Positions 18,538 to 27,246 of a DNA stretch of 64,000 nt are shown one piece after another; within the stretch, counting starts at the first letter, position 1, and every line of letters begins with the position of its first letter. A model generated the notes under the pieces. It was not told the origin of the DNA and did no database searches. It saw only the letters and a list, made by a program, of their open reading frames with translations. The DNA is from Pseudobutyrivibrio ruminis CF1b. Lineage in GTDB: Bacteria > Bacillota > Clostridia > Lachnospirales > Lachnospiraceae. A program made the position numbers and the translations under genes. The stretch is taken from assembly GCF_000424005.1 (NCBI RefSeq), contig NZ_AUJB01000008.1, forward strand, positions 806,001 through 870,000, in the 5' to 3' direction.

Positions 18538-20208
18538 ATGAAGTCAGACATTCAAATCGCACAGGAAGCAAAGATGGTTCACATTAAGGAGGTTGCTTCA
18601 TCCTTAAATATTCAGGAGGATGATCTTGAGCTTTACGGCAAGTACAAAGCAAAATTCTCAGATGAGCTGTTAAGCAAAATTGAAAGCAACAAGAATGGAA
18701 AGCTCGTTCTTGTAACTGCAATCAATCCTACACCTGCTGGTGAGGGAAAAACAACTACATCAGTAGGTCTTGGCCAGGCCATGGGCGTTCTTGGTAAGAA
18801 AGCCTGCCTTGCTCTCAGAGAGCCATCTTTAGGACCTTGTTTTGGAATTAAAGGTGGTGCTGCTGGTGGCGGATACGCCCAGGTAGTTCCTATGGAGGAT
18901 CTTAACCTCCACTTTACAGGTGATTTCCATGCTATTACATCTGCTAATAATTTATTGGCTGCAATGCTTGATAATCATATTCAGCAGGGTAATTCTCTTG
19001 GAATTGATCCACGTCAGATTGTGTGGAAGAGATGTCTCGACATGAATGACAGAGCTCTTAGAAATATCGTTGTAGGTTTAGGCTCAAAGATGGATGGAAT
19101 GGTTCGTGAGGATCATTTTGTTATCACCGTAGCATCAGAAATCATGGCTATCCTTTGCCTTGCAGATGATATGCATGATTTAAAGAAGAGACTTGGAAGA
19201 ATCATCGTAGCATATTCTTTCGATGGCAAACCAGTTACAGCTGATGATTTACAGGCTACTGGTGCTATGGCAGCCCTTCTTAAGGATGCTCTCAAGCCAA
19301 ACCTTATTCAGACACTTGAACATACACCAGCTATTGTTCACGGTGGTCCATTTGCTAATATTGCCCATGGATGTAACTCAGTTCGTGCTACAAAGGCTTC
19401 TATGAAGCTTGCTGATATCACAATCACTGAGGCTGGTTTTGGCGCTGACCTTGGTGCTGAGAAGTTCTTTGATATTAAGTGCAGAATGGCTGGTCTTAAG
19501 CCAGATGCTGTAGTTCTTGTAGCTACAGTTCGTGCTCTTAAATACAATGGTGGCGTACCAAAGGCAGAGCTTACAACAGAAAATCTTGATGCTTTAAAGA
19601 AGGGTATTGTTAACCTTGAAAAGCACATTGAAAACTTACAGAAGTACGGTGTACCAGTAGTTGTTACACTTAATTCTTTTGTTACTGATACTCAGGCTGA
19701 GACAGATTTCGTTCGTGATTTCTGCCAGGAGAGAGGATGTGAGTTCGCTCTTTCAGAGGTTTGGGAAAAAGGTGGCGAAGGCGGCGTAGAGCTTGCCAAG
19801 AAGGTTCTTTATGTTCTTGAAAATAAGGAAAGCAACTTCAAGCCACTTTACGAAGATTCTTTATCACTTAAAGATAAGATTAAGACAGTTGCTACAGAGA
19901 TTTATGGTGCTGATGACGTTACATATTCTCCAGCTGCTGAGAAGGAACTTAAGAGAATTGAAGAGCTTGGCATGGGTAATTTCCCTGTATGTATGGCTAA
20001 GACTCAGTATTCTCTTTCAGATGACCAGACAAAACTTGGTCGCCCAGAAGGCTTTACTGTTAACGTAAGAGAAGTATATGCTTCTGCAGGCGCTGGTTTT
20101 GTTGTAGCGGTTACTGGTAGTATAATGACTATGCCAGGTCTTCCAAAACAGCCAGCAGCTAATAATATTGACGTTACAGACGACGGAGTAATTACAGGAC
20201 TTTTCTAA
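18538..20208 (+). CDS. fhs: Formate--tetrahydrofolate ligase
   Basis: 556 residues, the family norm. The ATP loop is TPAGEGKTT (65-73). Conserved blocks are [24 protein letters not shown] and [17 protein letters not shown]. It makes 10-formyl-THF from formate, THF and ATP, for purine synthesis and one-carbon metabolism. It starts 16 bases after the translocase gene with a GGGAG site, so the two are probably co-transcribed. Confidence 0.98.
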   Translation: MKSDIQIAQEAKMVHIKEVASSLNIQEDDLELYGKYKAKFSDELLSKIESNKNGKLVLVTAINPTPAGEGKTTTSVGLGQAMGVLGKKACLALREPSLGPCFGIKGGAAGGGYAQVVPMEDLNLHFTGDFHAITSANNLLAAMLDNHIQQGNSLGIDPRQIVWKRCLDMNDRALRNIVVGLGSKMDGMVREDHFVITVASEIMAILCLADDMHDLKKRLGRIIVAYSFDGKPVTADDLQATGAMAALLKDALKPNLIQTLEHTPAIVHGGPFANIAHGCNSVRATKASMKLADITITEAGFGADLGAEKFFDIKCRMAGLKPDAVVLVATVRALKYNGGVPKAELTTENLDALKKGIVNLEKHIENLQKYGVPVVVTLNSFVTDTQAETDFVRDFCQERGCEFALSEVWEKGGEGGVELAKKVLYVLENKESNFKPLYEDSLSLKDKIKTVATEIYGADDVTYSPAAEKELKRIEELGMGNFPVCMAKTQYSLSDDQTKLGRPEGFTVNVREVYASAGAGFVVAVTGSIMTMPGLPKQPAANNIDVTDDGVITGLF

Positions 20209-20209
20209 T

Positions 20210-21367
20210 ATGAATTGTAAAAAATGCGGAGCTGAAATTGAATCAGGATTCTTATACTGCCCAAAATGTGGGGAGTCTATTCAGCTTGTGCCAAATTACG
20301 ATGTAGTAGAAGAAGAGCTTCTTTCCAGAGTGGTAGAAGACAAGGATAAAGCAAAGAATAATCGCTTTGCTACCGGCGTTTATAAGCCTGTTAAGGTTGA
20401 AACAAATAAACAACAGCAAACAGAAAAGAAAACTTCCAGCCCTAGTGCTTTAAGTAGAAATAAAGATTTCTTTATAAAGCTTGCTGTATTTCTTGGAATA
20501 GTAATATTAGGACTGATTATCATCATTCCATTACTTGGAAGTCATTCCTACGATAATGTTATGAATAGTGCCATTGCTGCTGAAAGCGATTCACAATACG
20601 CTAAAGCACTGGGCTTATACCAGGAAGCCTATGAAATTGATAATGCATCTTTTGAGGCCGTGTATGGCCTTGGAAGAATGTATTACAAAGTCAAGGAATA
20701 TGATAAAGCCATCGAATACCTTACCATAGCATTAGAAGAGGACAGTACCAACAAAAAAATATACACTTTGTTGTTGGATTCATATTCATCTACTGGAGAT
20801 ATGGATAGCATCTATAAACTCCAGAGCAAAGCTCCAAATCAGGAGATTCTGGCCCTGTTTGATGCATATGTTGTGCAGCCACCAGAATTTAGTGATTTAG
20901 GTGGAGACTACGATGAAGATGTTTATCTGGTACTTACAAGCAGCAAAGGAAATCAGATTTTCTATACCTTAGATGGCAAGAATCCTACAACTTCAGGAAA
21001 GCTGTTTTCTAAGACAATCAAACTTGAAGAGGGAGTAACAGAGGTGAAAGCTGTATCTCTGAGTTCTTCTGGAGATTATTCTGAGGTGGTTAGCGAAACC
21101 TACAATATTGTTCATCCATCCCTTGGCACTCCAGTGGTGAGCCCTAACGGCGGCACATATACTCAGCAGGAATATATTACAGTTACAGTACCAGAGGGAT
21201 GTAAGGCATATTATACCTGGGATGGAACAGATCCATCAGAAGTTGGTATTTTATACACAGATCCTTTCCCTATCCTAAAAGGTGCCAGTGTTCTTACTGT
21301 TGTAATTGTCGATAGCAAGGGAAACACCAGCCCATTGTATCGTGGGGATTATATTTATAATCCTTGA
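20210..21367 (+). CDS. Zinc-ribbon, membrane, TPR and chitobiase-C-like repeat protein
   Basis: 385 residues. The N-terminal zinc ribbon has two CxxC pairs (MNCKKCGAEIESGFLYCPKCG). A membrane helix lies at about 88-107 (KLAVFLGIVILGLIIIIPLL). Two to three TPR units (about 120-215, ending in YKVKEYDKAIEYLTIALEED) follow. The C-terminus holds two copies of a chitobiase/hexosaminidase C-terminal-type beta domain (FYTLDGKNPTTSGKLF and YYTWDGTDPSEVGILY). The ribbon is cytoplasmic and the rest outside. The role is unknown; a scaffold or envelope sensor is a guess. The ATG lies one base after the fhs stop, implying translational coupling. Confidence 0.8.
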   Translation: MNCKKCGAEIESGFLYCPKCGESIQLVPNYDVVEEELLSRVVEDKDKAKNNRFATGVYKPVKVETNKQQQTEKKTSSPSALSRNKDFFIKLAVFLGIVILGLIIIIPLLGSHSYDNVMNSAIAAESDSQYAKALGLYQEAYEIDNASFEAVYGLGRMYYKVKEYDKAIEYLTIALEEDSTNKKIYTLLLDSYSSTGDMDSIYKLQSKAPNQEILALFDAYVVQPPEFSDLGGDYDEDVYLVLTSSKGNQIFYTLDGKNPTTSGKLFSKTIKLEEGVTEVKAVSLSSSGDYSEVVSETYNIVHPSLGTPVVSPNGGTYTQQEYITVTVPEGCKAYYTWDGTDPSEVGILYTDPFPILKGASVLTVVIVDSKGNTSPLYRGDYIYNP

Positions 21368-21588
21368 TAATGTTCACAGTTTTTTCACATTTAGTACTTT
21401 ATTTATACATAATTTATTAGTAATATAAGCCTATCTCATTAAGAGATACATTTTTCATAACATTATTCTCCCTTTTAAAAGACACGTCACCGCAGGCGTG
21501 TCTTTTTATTTTATCTATAGTTTATATAAACCACTAAATCTATGTGATTCTATTGTTAAATCCTACTAAATGTTCTAAAATATAATTC
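21368..21588. other. Intergenic region with one terminator
   Basis: It is AT-rich and holds the terminator at 21477-21515. The last 8 bases before rlmH carry a TATAAT (21581-21586) with no good -35 at standard spacing and no Shine-Dalgarno site. I see no other structure. Confidence 0.5.
21477..21515 (+). terminator. Terminator after the fhs transcript
   Basis: AAAAGACACG (21477-21486) pairs with CGTGTCTTTT (21497-21506) around a 10-base loop and runs into TTTATTTTA. Confidence 0.85.
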
Positions 21589-22068
21589 ATGAATGTTAAA
21601 ATTCTTTGTGTAGGAAAAATCAAAGAAAAATTCTATAGAGATGCTATAGATGAATATGTTAAAAGGCTTTCAAAATACTGTTCAGTCACTATTACAGAAG
21701 TACCTGATGAGAAGACATCAGAGAATGCTTCTGGCACAGAAATCGACATAGTGAAAGACAAAGAAGGAGAAAGACTTTTAAAACATATCAGCGAAAGAGA
21801 TTATGTTATCGCCTTGGCTATTTTAGGAAAGCAGATGGATTCCGTTACTTTCTCTAAATTTATCGAGGATTTGGGAATCCAGGGGAGAAGTTCATTAGTT
21901 TTTGTTATCGGAGGTTCACTTGGACTTTCTGATAATGTCCTTAAAAGATCTGATTTCCAAATATCTTTTTCAAAGATGACTTTCCCACATCAGCTTATGC
22001 GAGTTATTTTATCAGAGCAAATTTATAGGGCTATGCGTATTATGAAAAACGAGCCTTATCACAAATAA
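21589..22068 (+). CDS. rlmH: 23S rRNA pseudouridine-1915 N3-methyltransferase
   Basis: 159 residues, full length. MNVKILCVGKIKEKFYRDAIDEYVKRL is a typical RlmH start, FVIGGSLGLSDNV is the SAM-binding knot loop, and QIYRAMRIMKNEPYHK is the conserved C-terminus. It methylates the pseudouridine in helix 69 of 23S rRNA. No Shine-Dalgarno site precedes the ATG, and a TATAAT ends two bases before it, which raises the possibility of a leaderless transcript. The pdp gene follows 21 bases later. Confidence 0.96.
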   Translation: MNVKILCVGKIKEKFYRDAIDEYVKRLSKYCSVTITEVPDEKTSENASGTEIDIVKDKEGERLLKHISERDYVIALAILGKQMDSVTFSKFIEDLGIQGRSSLVFVIGGSLGLSDNVLKRSDFQISFSKMTFPHQLMRVILSEQIYRAMRIMKNEPYHK

Positions 22069-22089
22069 ATATTATAGAGGTATTTTTCT

Positions 22090-23394
22090 ATGAGAATGTA
22101 TGATTTGATTGAAAAGAAAAAATTAGGACAGGAGCTATCTACAGAGGAGATTTATCATATTATCGATGGATACACAAAGGGTGATATCCCTGATTATCAG
22201 ATATCAGCTCTTTTAATGGCCATCTACTTCAACGGTATGAACGTGAGAGAAAGATATGACCTCACTATGGCTATGCGTGATTCTGGAGATATTCTTGATT
22301 TATCATCTATCGATGGAGTTAAGATTGATAAGCACTCTACAGGTGGTGTGGGCGACAAGGTTACTCTTGTACTTGGACCTATCATCGCATCTATCGGCGT
22401 TCCAGTAGCAAAGATGAGCGGTAGAGGTCTTGGCCACACTGGTGGTACTATCGATAAGCTTGAGGCTTTTCCAGGATTTAACGCCGAACTTTCAGATGAC
22501 CAGTTTATTAATCAGGTTAACAGCATCAAGATTGCCGTTACAGGCCAGTCTAAGAATTTAGCTCCTGCTGACAAGAAACTTTACGCTCTTAGAGACGTTA
22601 CAGCTACTGTTGATGAGATTTCACTTATCACCGGTTCAATTATGTCTAAGAAGCTTGCCGCTGGTACAGATGCCATCGTTTTAGATGTAACTGTAGGCGA
22701 CGGTGCTTTCATGAAGAATAAGGAATCTGCTTTAGAGCTTGCCAAGTCAATGGTTGATATTGGAAAGCGCGCAGACAAGAAGATTGCTGCAGTTCTTACA
22801 AATATGGACGAGCCTTTAGGATATGCCATTGGTAATGATTTAGAGGTTATCGAGGCTATTGATGCTCTTAACGGCAAGGGACCAGAGGATTTAATGACTG
22901 TTGTTTATGAGCTTGGCTCACAGATGATTGTTTTCTCTGGCATCGAGACAGATAAGGCTAAGGCAAAAGAGCTTATGAAGGAAGCCGTTGCTTCTGGAAA
23001 GGCATTTGATAAATTCGTTGAATTCATCGATGCTCAGGGTGGCGATTCTTCGTACGCTAAAGATACTAATAAATTTAAGCCAGCTACACATATCATTCCT
23101 GTAAATGCAGAAGCAGATGGATACGTTCACGCTATCAAAGCTGAGGCTATTGGTCTTGCTTCAATGTCACTTGGCGGTGGCCGCGAGACATTTGATGATG
23201 TGATTGATATGGCTGTTGGTATTGTATTAAATAAAAAGGTTGGAGACGAAATCAAAAAAGGTGAGCCTATTTGCTATATTCATGCAAATGATCAGGGTAA
23301 AATTGCTCACGCAGAAGAGATGATTAGAAATGCCACTGTTATCTCTCCTGAGAAATGCAATCACATGGATTTGATTATTGATATTGTAGAATAG
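22090..23394 (+). CDS. pdp: Pyrimidine-nucleoside phosphorylase
   Basis: 434 residues. KHSTGGVGDKVTLVLGPI and MSGRGLGHTGGTIDKLE are the phosphate- and nucleoside-binding signatures of the thymidine/pyrimidine-nucleoside phosphorylase family. It splits uridine or thymidine with phosphate to base and (deoxy)ribose-1-phosphate for salvage. The length and sequence fit the Firmicutes Pdp type rather than strict DeoA. The gene ends one base before phoH. Confidence 0.95.
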   Translation: MRMYDLIEKKKLGQELSTEEIYHIIDGYTKGDIPDYQISALLMAIYFNGMNVRERYDLTMAMRDSGDILDLSSIDGVKIDKHSTGGVGDKVTLVLGPIIASIGVPVAKMSGRGLGHTGGTIDKLEAFPGFNAELSDDQFINQVNSIKIAVTGQSKNLAPADKKLYALRDVTATVDEISLITGSIMSKKLAAGTDAIVLDVTVGDGAFMKNKESALELAKSMVDIGKRADKKIAAVLTNMDEPLGYAIGNDLEVIEAIDALNGKGPEDLMTVVYELGSQMIVFSGIETDKAKAKELMKEAVASGKAFDKFVEFIDAQGGDSSYAKDTNKFKPATHIIPVNAEADGYVHAIKAEAIGLASMSLGGGRETFDDVIDMAVGIVLNKKVGDEIKKGEPICYIHANDQGKIAHAEEMIRNATVISPEKCNHMDLIIDIVE

Positions 23395-23395
23395 T

Positions 23396-24382
23396 ATGGA
23401 TGAATTTACTTTAAATATCAGTATTCCCTCTGACCATATAGACAATATTTTTGGTCAGTTCGACAGAAACATTAAATCTATCGAAAATGGCATGAATATC
23501 TCTTTTATTCTTAGAGATGATGCCATCAAGCTGATAGGTGACAAAAAGAGAGTAGAACACGGTAAAATCATTATCGATGAACTTTTAGCTCTTTCAGAAA
23601 AAGGGAATATTATCACAGCACAGGATGTAAACTACGTTATGTCTATTGAAAAAGAAAAAATTGAAAGTCATGATGTGTCTGAAGCGAGAGGTGAAATTAT
23701 TTGTCATACCACCACAGGCAAGCCTGTAGCGCCAAAGACACTTGGTCAGAAAAAATATGTGGACGCCATCAGCAATAACATGATTGTTTTTGGTGTTGGT
23801 CCTGCCGGTACAGGTAAGACATATCTTGCCATGGCAAAGGCAATTACTGCTTTTAAAAATGAAGAGGTTTCCAGAATCATTCTTACCAGACCAGCTATTG
23901 AAGCAGGTGAGAAGCTGGGATTCCTTCCTGGAGATCTTCAGAGCAAAGTTGACCCATATTTGCGTCCATTATACGATGCGCTTTATCAGATAATGGGAGC
24001 TGAGGCATTCCAGAGAAACATGGAAAAGGGACTTATCGAGGTAGCACCTCTTGCTTACATGAGAGGACGTACACTTGATAATTCTTTCATCATTCTTGAT
24101 GAAGCTCAGAACACTACACCAGCTCAGATGAAGATGTTTCTTACACGAATTGGTTTTGGTTCAAAAGCAGTTATCACTGGTGATCAGACTCAGAAGGATT
24201 TACCAAACGGTCAAAAATCCGGTCTTGATGACGCCATGAAAGTTCTTAAAAATATTGATGATATAAAGATTTGTACATTAGATTCAAAGGATGTTGTTAG
24301 ACACCCACTTGTACAAAAGATAGTTAACGCATACGAAACACACGAGAAAAAATTACAAAACAAAAATAAAAGGGCAAAATAA
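23396..24382 (+). CDS. phoH: PhoH family ATPase
   Basis: 328 residues. Walker A is GPAGTGKT (135-142) and Walker B lies in NSFIILDEAQNTT; these define the PhoH P-loop ATPase. An N-terminal KH-like segment (about 1-70) is typical of the long form. The family is linked to RNA metabolism, and its usual partner YbeY is two genes downstream. The ATG overlaps the spacing after pdp by one base only, so the genes are coupled. Confidence 0.95.
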   Translation: MDEFTLNISIPSDHIDNIFGQFDRNIKSIENGMNISFILRDDAIKLIGDKKRVEHGKIIIDELLALSEKGNIITAQDVNYVMSIEKEKIESHDVSEARGEIICHTTTGKPVAPKTLGQKKYVDAISNNMIVFGVGPAGTGKTYLAMAKAITAFKNEEVSRIILTRPAIEAGEKLGFLPGDLQSKVDPYLRPLYDALYQIMGAEAFQRNMEKGLIEVAPLAYMRGRTLDNSFIILDEAQNTTPAQMKMFLTRIGFGSKAVITGDQTQKDLPNGQKSGLDDAMKVLKNIDDIKICTLDSKDVVRHPLVQKIVNAYETHEKKLQNKNKRAK

Positions 24383-24395
24383 AAAGGGTTGAATA

Positions 24396-25589
24396 ATGAA
24401 ACACACCAATAGGTTCTCTTCAATTAGGATTGGATATACCGTTGGAATGGCATTGATTTTCATTATCGCAAATACAGTATTATGTATGTTAAATGCCGTA
24501 CTCATAGATAAGTTTATTTGCATAATGGGCATTAATGTATGCTTCTTCTTGTTGTTTGTGTTACTTCTTATCAGGAAAAGGTTAGAAGGGGCGCTTCCAG
24601 AGTTTAACTATATTACATACGGAAAAATCACTTTTATAGTACTGCTGACATGGATAATTACGTTCCTGTGCGCATTACTGGCGCCTGATTTTTTCGCGCC
24701 ATTCATATTGTTACCTATTATTTGCAAAACAGTATTTGATGACAGTCTGTCAAACGTACTGAGCCTGTATCTTGTTATTGTCACATCCATATGTCTGGAT
24801 TACAGCATATTTATTGTTCTCTGTTATGTTACTTTAGTAGCCTTTGGAACAATATTTGCTCAGTTTATAAAAGAAAAAGAAGGCTTGGAAAGACTGTATA
24901 TTTTAATTCTGATTTTTGCAATCACCACAGTTGTTTCCATTACTTTTTATTACTTTAATTATTTGGAATTATCATTATCGATTTTGTTTTTCGGTCTGGT
25001 TGATGGTTTTATAGCCAGTGTATGTACACTTGCAATAGTGCCATTATTCAAAAAGTACGTTGATGATTCCCAGCATACCAATTACGAGATGTTCCTCAGC
25101 CAGGACTACACTCTGGTACAGGATATTAGGAATTTTTCATTCATCGAATATCAGCATGCCAGCAGAGTATCGATTTTATCTCGTAAATGTGCGGAAGCAA
25201 TAAACGCTAATTCAGAACTGGCAGCCTGTGGCGGTTTTTATTACAGGCTTGGCAAAATAGAGGGCGAGCCAATGATTGATAACGCTCTGAAAATTGCTGC
25301 TGATTATTGTTTCCCAAATGATGTGACTCAAATTTTGGCTGAGTATGGCGGCATTATTTATTTGCCTAGTTCAAAAGAATCTGCCATAGTTCACATGGTT
25401 GATTCTGTAGTTACAAAAGTGGAGCTGTTTGATAAAGATGCAATGAGCTCTACCTGGAATCAGAATATGGTTATCTATCAAACCATTAATGAATTATCAC
25501 AGAAAGGTTTTTATGATAACTCAAGCCTTTCTATGAATCAGTTTTTGGTAATTAGAAATATATTAGCTAACGAGGACATTTTAGCATGA
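24396..25589 (+). CDS. Degenerate PgpH-like membrane protein (7TM plus inactive HD domain)
   Basis: 397 residues. Six to seven membrane helices (about 10-220) are followed by a cytoplasmic domain. That domain aligns by eye with the HD domain of PgpH (7TMR-HD), the c-di-AMP phosphodiesterase. HASRVSILSRKCAEAINANSELAACGGFYY matches the first HD helices, and LPSSKESAIVHMVDSVVTKVE matches the later SKEAAIVMLADSVEA-type helix. The HD dyad is gone: FYYRLGKIEG replaces YYHDIGK. The extracellular 7TMR-HDED domain (about 250 residues) is also missing. The place between phoH and ybeY is the standard locus of PgpH/YqfF. It is probably catalytically dead; sensing or scaffolding is a guess. Confidence 0.8.
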   Translation: MKHTNRFSSIRIGYTVGMALIFIIANTVLCMLNAVLIDKFICIMGINVCFFLLFVLLLIRKRLEGALPEFNYITYGKITFIVLLTWIITFLCALLAPDFFAPFILLPIICKTVFDDSLSNVLSLYLVIVTSICLDYSIFIVLCYVTLVAFGTIFAQFIKEKEGLERLYILILIFAITTVVSITFYYFNYLELSLSILFFGLVDGFIASVCTLAIVPLFKKYVDDSQHTNYEMFLSQDYTLVQDIRNFSFIEYQHASRVSILSRKCAEAINANSELAACGGFYYRLGKIEGEPMIDNALKIAADYCFPNDVTQILAEYGGIIYLPSSKESAIVHMVDSVVTKVELFDKDAMSSTWNQNMVIYQTINELSQKGFYDNSSLSMNQFLVIRNILANEDILA

Positions 25590-26083
25590 CAATTTTTATT
25601 GAAACTGAGTGTGATTTTGATTTTGACTTTGATTATGAAAAAGTAGCAAATGATGTAATCAACACAGCTATCGAGCATCTTGAATTCCCATATGAAGCGG
25701 AGATCAGTCTTACAATTACTGATAACGACGGAATACAGGCTATTAATAAAGAATTCCGTAATATAGATGCTCCTACTGATGTTCTTTCATTTCCAATGAT
25801 AGAATATTCAGAGCCAGGCGTTTTTGATGATATCGAAAACGACGATGATTTATTTAATCCCGAGACAGGAGAAGTTATTCTTGGAGATATAGTTCTTTCA
25901 GTTCCTAGAATTTTATCCCAGGCTGAAGAATACGGTCATTCCGTTCTCCGTGAGTACGCTTTTCTTATAGCCCATAGTATGTTACATTTATTTGGGTTTG
26001 ATCACATGACAGAGGCTGATGCTGCTGTTATGGAAGAAAAACAGAGAGAGATTTTAGATATTCTTAAAATATCTCGAAACTAA
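25586..26083 (+). CDS. ybeY: Endoribonuclease / rRNA maturation factor YbeY
   Basis: 165 residues. The metal-binding motif H130-x3-H134-x5-H140 (AHSMLHLFGFDH) and PTDVLSFPM are diagnostic. YbeY acts in 16S rRNA 3' processing and ribosome quality control. The ATG overlaps the stop of the previous gene (ATGA), so translation is coupled. The acidic segment at 9-17 is unusual but not informative. Confidence 0.97.
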   Translation: MTIFIETECDFDFDFDYEKVANDVINTAIEHLEFPYEAEISLTITDNDGIQAINKEFRNIDAPTDVLSFPMIEYSEPGVFDDIENDDDLFNPETGEVILGDIVLSVPRILSQAEEYGHSVLREYAFLIAHSMLHLFGFDHMTEADAAVMEEKQREILDILKISRN

Positions 26084-26102
26084 GAAAAGGAGACACTAAT
26101 CT

Positions 26103-27239
26103 ATGAAGAAAAGGGTAGTATCTGCAATGCTCATTCTCACTATGGCAATGTCATTAATGGCATGTGGTAAGAAGGATGAAGAAGTTCCAGCAGCTGAAGT
26201 TGAAGATTCTGCAGTTGCCGAGGAGCAGGAAAATGTTGAGGTTCTTGATGATTCCGCAGCATTTTGGGATCAGGTATCAGAGGACGGAAGAGTTCGAAGC
26301 TACCTTAATGGTGAATGGGTAGATCCAAAATATGGAAGACAACGCCCAGTCGCAGTAATGATTGAAAACACAAAGGCATGTTTGCCTCAGTATGGTATTG
26401 GTAACGCTGGTGTAATTTATGAATGTGTAGTTGAGGGTGGCATCACACGTATGATGGCTATTTTCGATGACTATACTGGAATTGACCAGATTGGTAACGT
26501 TCGAAGCGCAAGACCATACTATGTATATTTTGCAAGTGAGTATGATGCAGTTTATATGCACGCAGGTGGAAACCCAGCAGCATTTGAACTTATTGACGGC
26601 GGTTTAGTTCAGAACCTTAACGCTCTTAAGCTTGAGGGTAAGAAGGGTAGCGCTGCTACATACAGAACAGGTACTAGCGAGCATACTTTATATACCAACT
26701 CTGATGGTATCGGAATTGGTCTCGAGAAGATGAAGTATGACATGACATTACCTGCAAACTACGAGCCACATTTCAAGTTTGCTCAGAATGGTAATACACT
26801 TGAAAATGGTGAGGATTGCCAGGCAATTCAGCTCTACTATTACACAAACAAGCCTTATTGGATTTACAATGAGGATGATGGATTATATTACAGATATGAG
26901 TTTAACCAGAAGCAGGTTGATGCTACAACTGGTAAGCAGCTCACAGCCAAGAACATTATCATCGAAGATGTTGCATGGTGGATTTATCAGGGTTCTGAGT
27001 ACCTTGGATACCTTCTTTCATACAACACAGGTACAGGTAAGTACATCACAAATGGTAAGATGATTGATATTGCTTGGTCAAAGGATGGCGATAGCGACAT
27101 CACTCACTACTATGATTTAGCTACAGGCGAAGAAATTCAGTTAAACATTGGTACAACTTGGATTCAGGCTTGCCAGCATGATTACAGCGATGAGAATGTA
27201 TTCTACGCAAACAAAAACGATTTTAGTAAGGCAAAATAA
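26103..27239 (+). CDS. DUF3048 lipoprotein (YerB-like)
   Basis: 378 residues. The signal peptide ends in lipobox LMAC with Cys21, so it is a lipoprotein facing the outside. An acidic linker (24-60) leads into the DUF3048 core: RPVAVMIENTKACLPQYG, then GITRMMAIFDDY, and GNVRSARPYYVYFASEYDAVYMHAGGNP. The C-terminal half is the second DUF3048 subdomain. The function is unknown in any relative. AAAGGAG precedes the start. It is head of a run of close-packed genes that continues to 38.5 kb. Confidence 0.9.
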   Translation: MKKRVVSAMLILTMAMSLMACGKKDEEVPAAEVEDSAVAEEQENVEVLDDSAAFWDQVSEDGRVRSYLNGEWVDPKYGRQRPVAVMIENTKACLPQYGIGNAGVIYECVVEGGITRMMAIFDDYTGIDQIGNVRSARPYYVYFASEYDAVYMHAGGNPAAFELIDGGLVQNLNALKLEGKKGSAATYRTGTSEHTLYTNSDGIGIGLEKMKYDMTLPANYEPHFKFAQNGNTLENGEDCQAIQLYYYTNKPYWIYNEDDGLYYRYEFNQKQVDATTGKQLTAKNIIIEDVAWWIYQGSEYLGYLLSYNTGTGKYITNGKMIDIAWSKDGDSDITHYYDLATGEEIQLNIGTTWIQACQHDYSDENVFYANKNDFSKAK

Positions 27240-27246
27240 TTAATTT

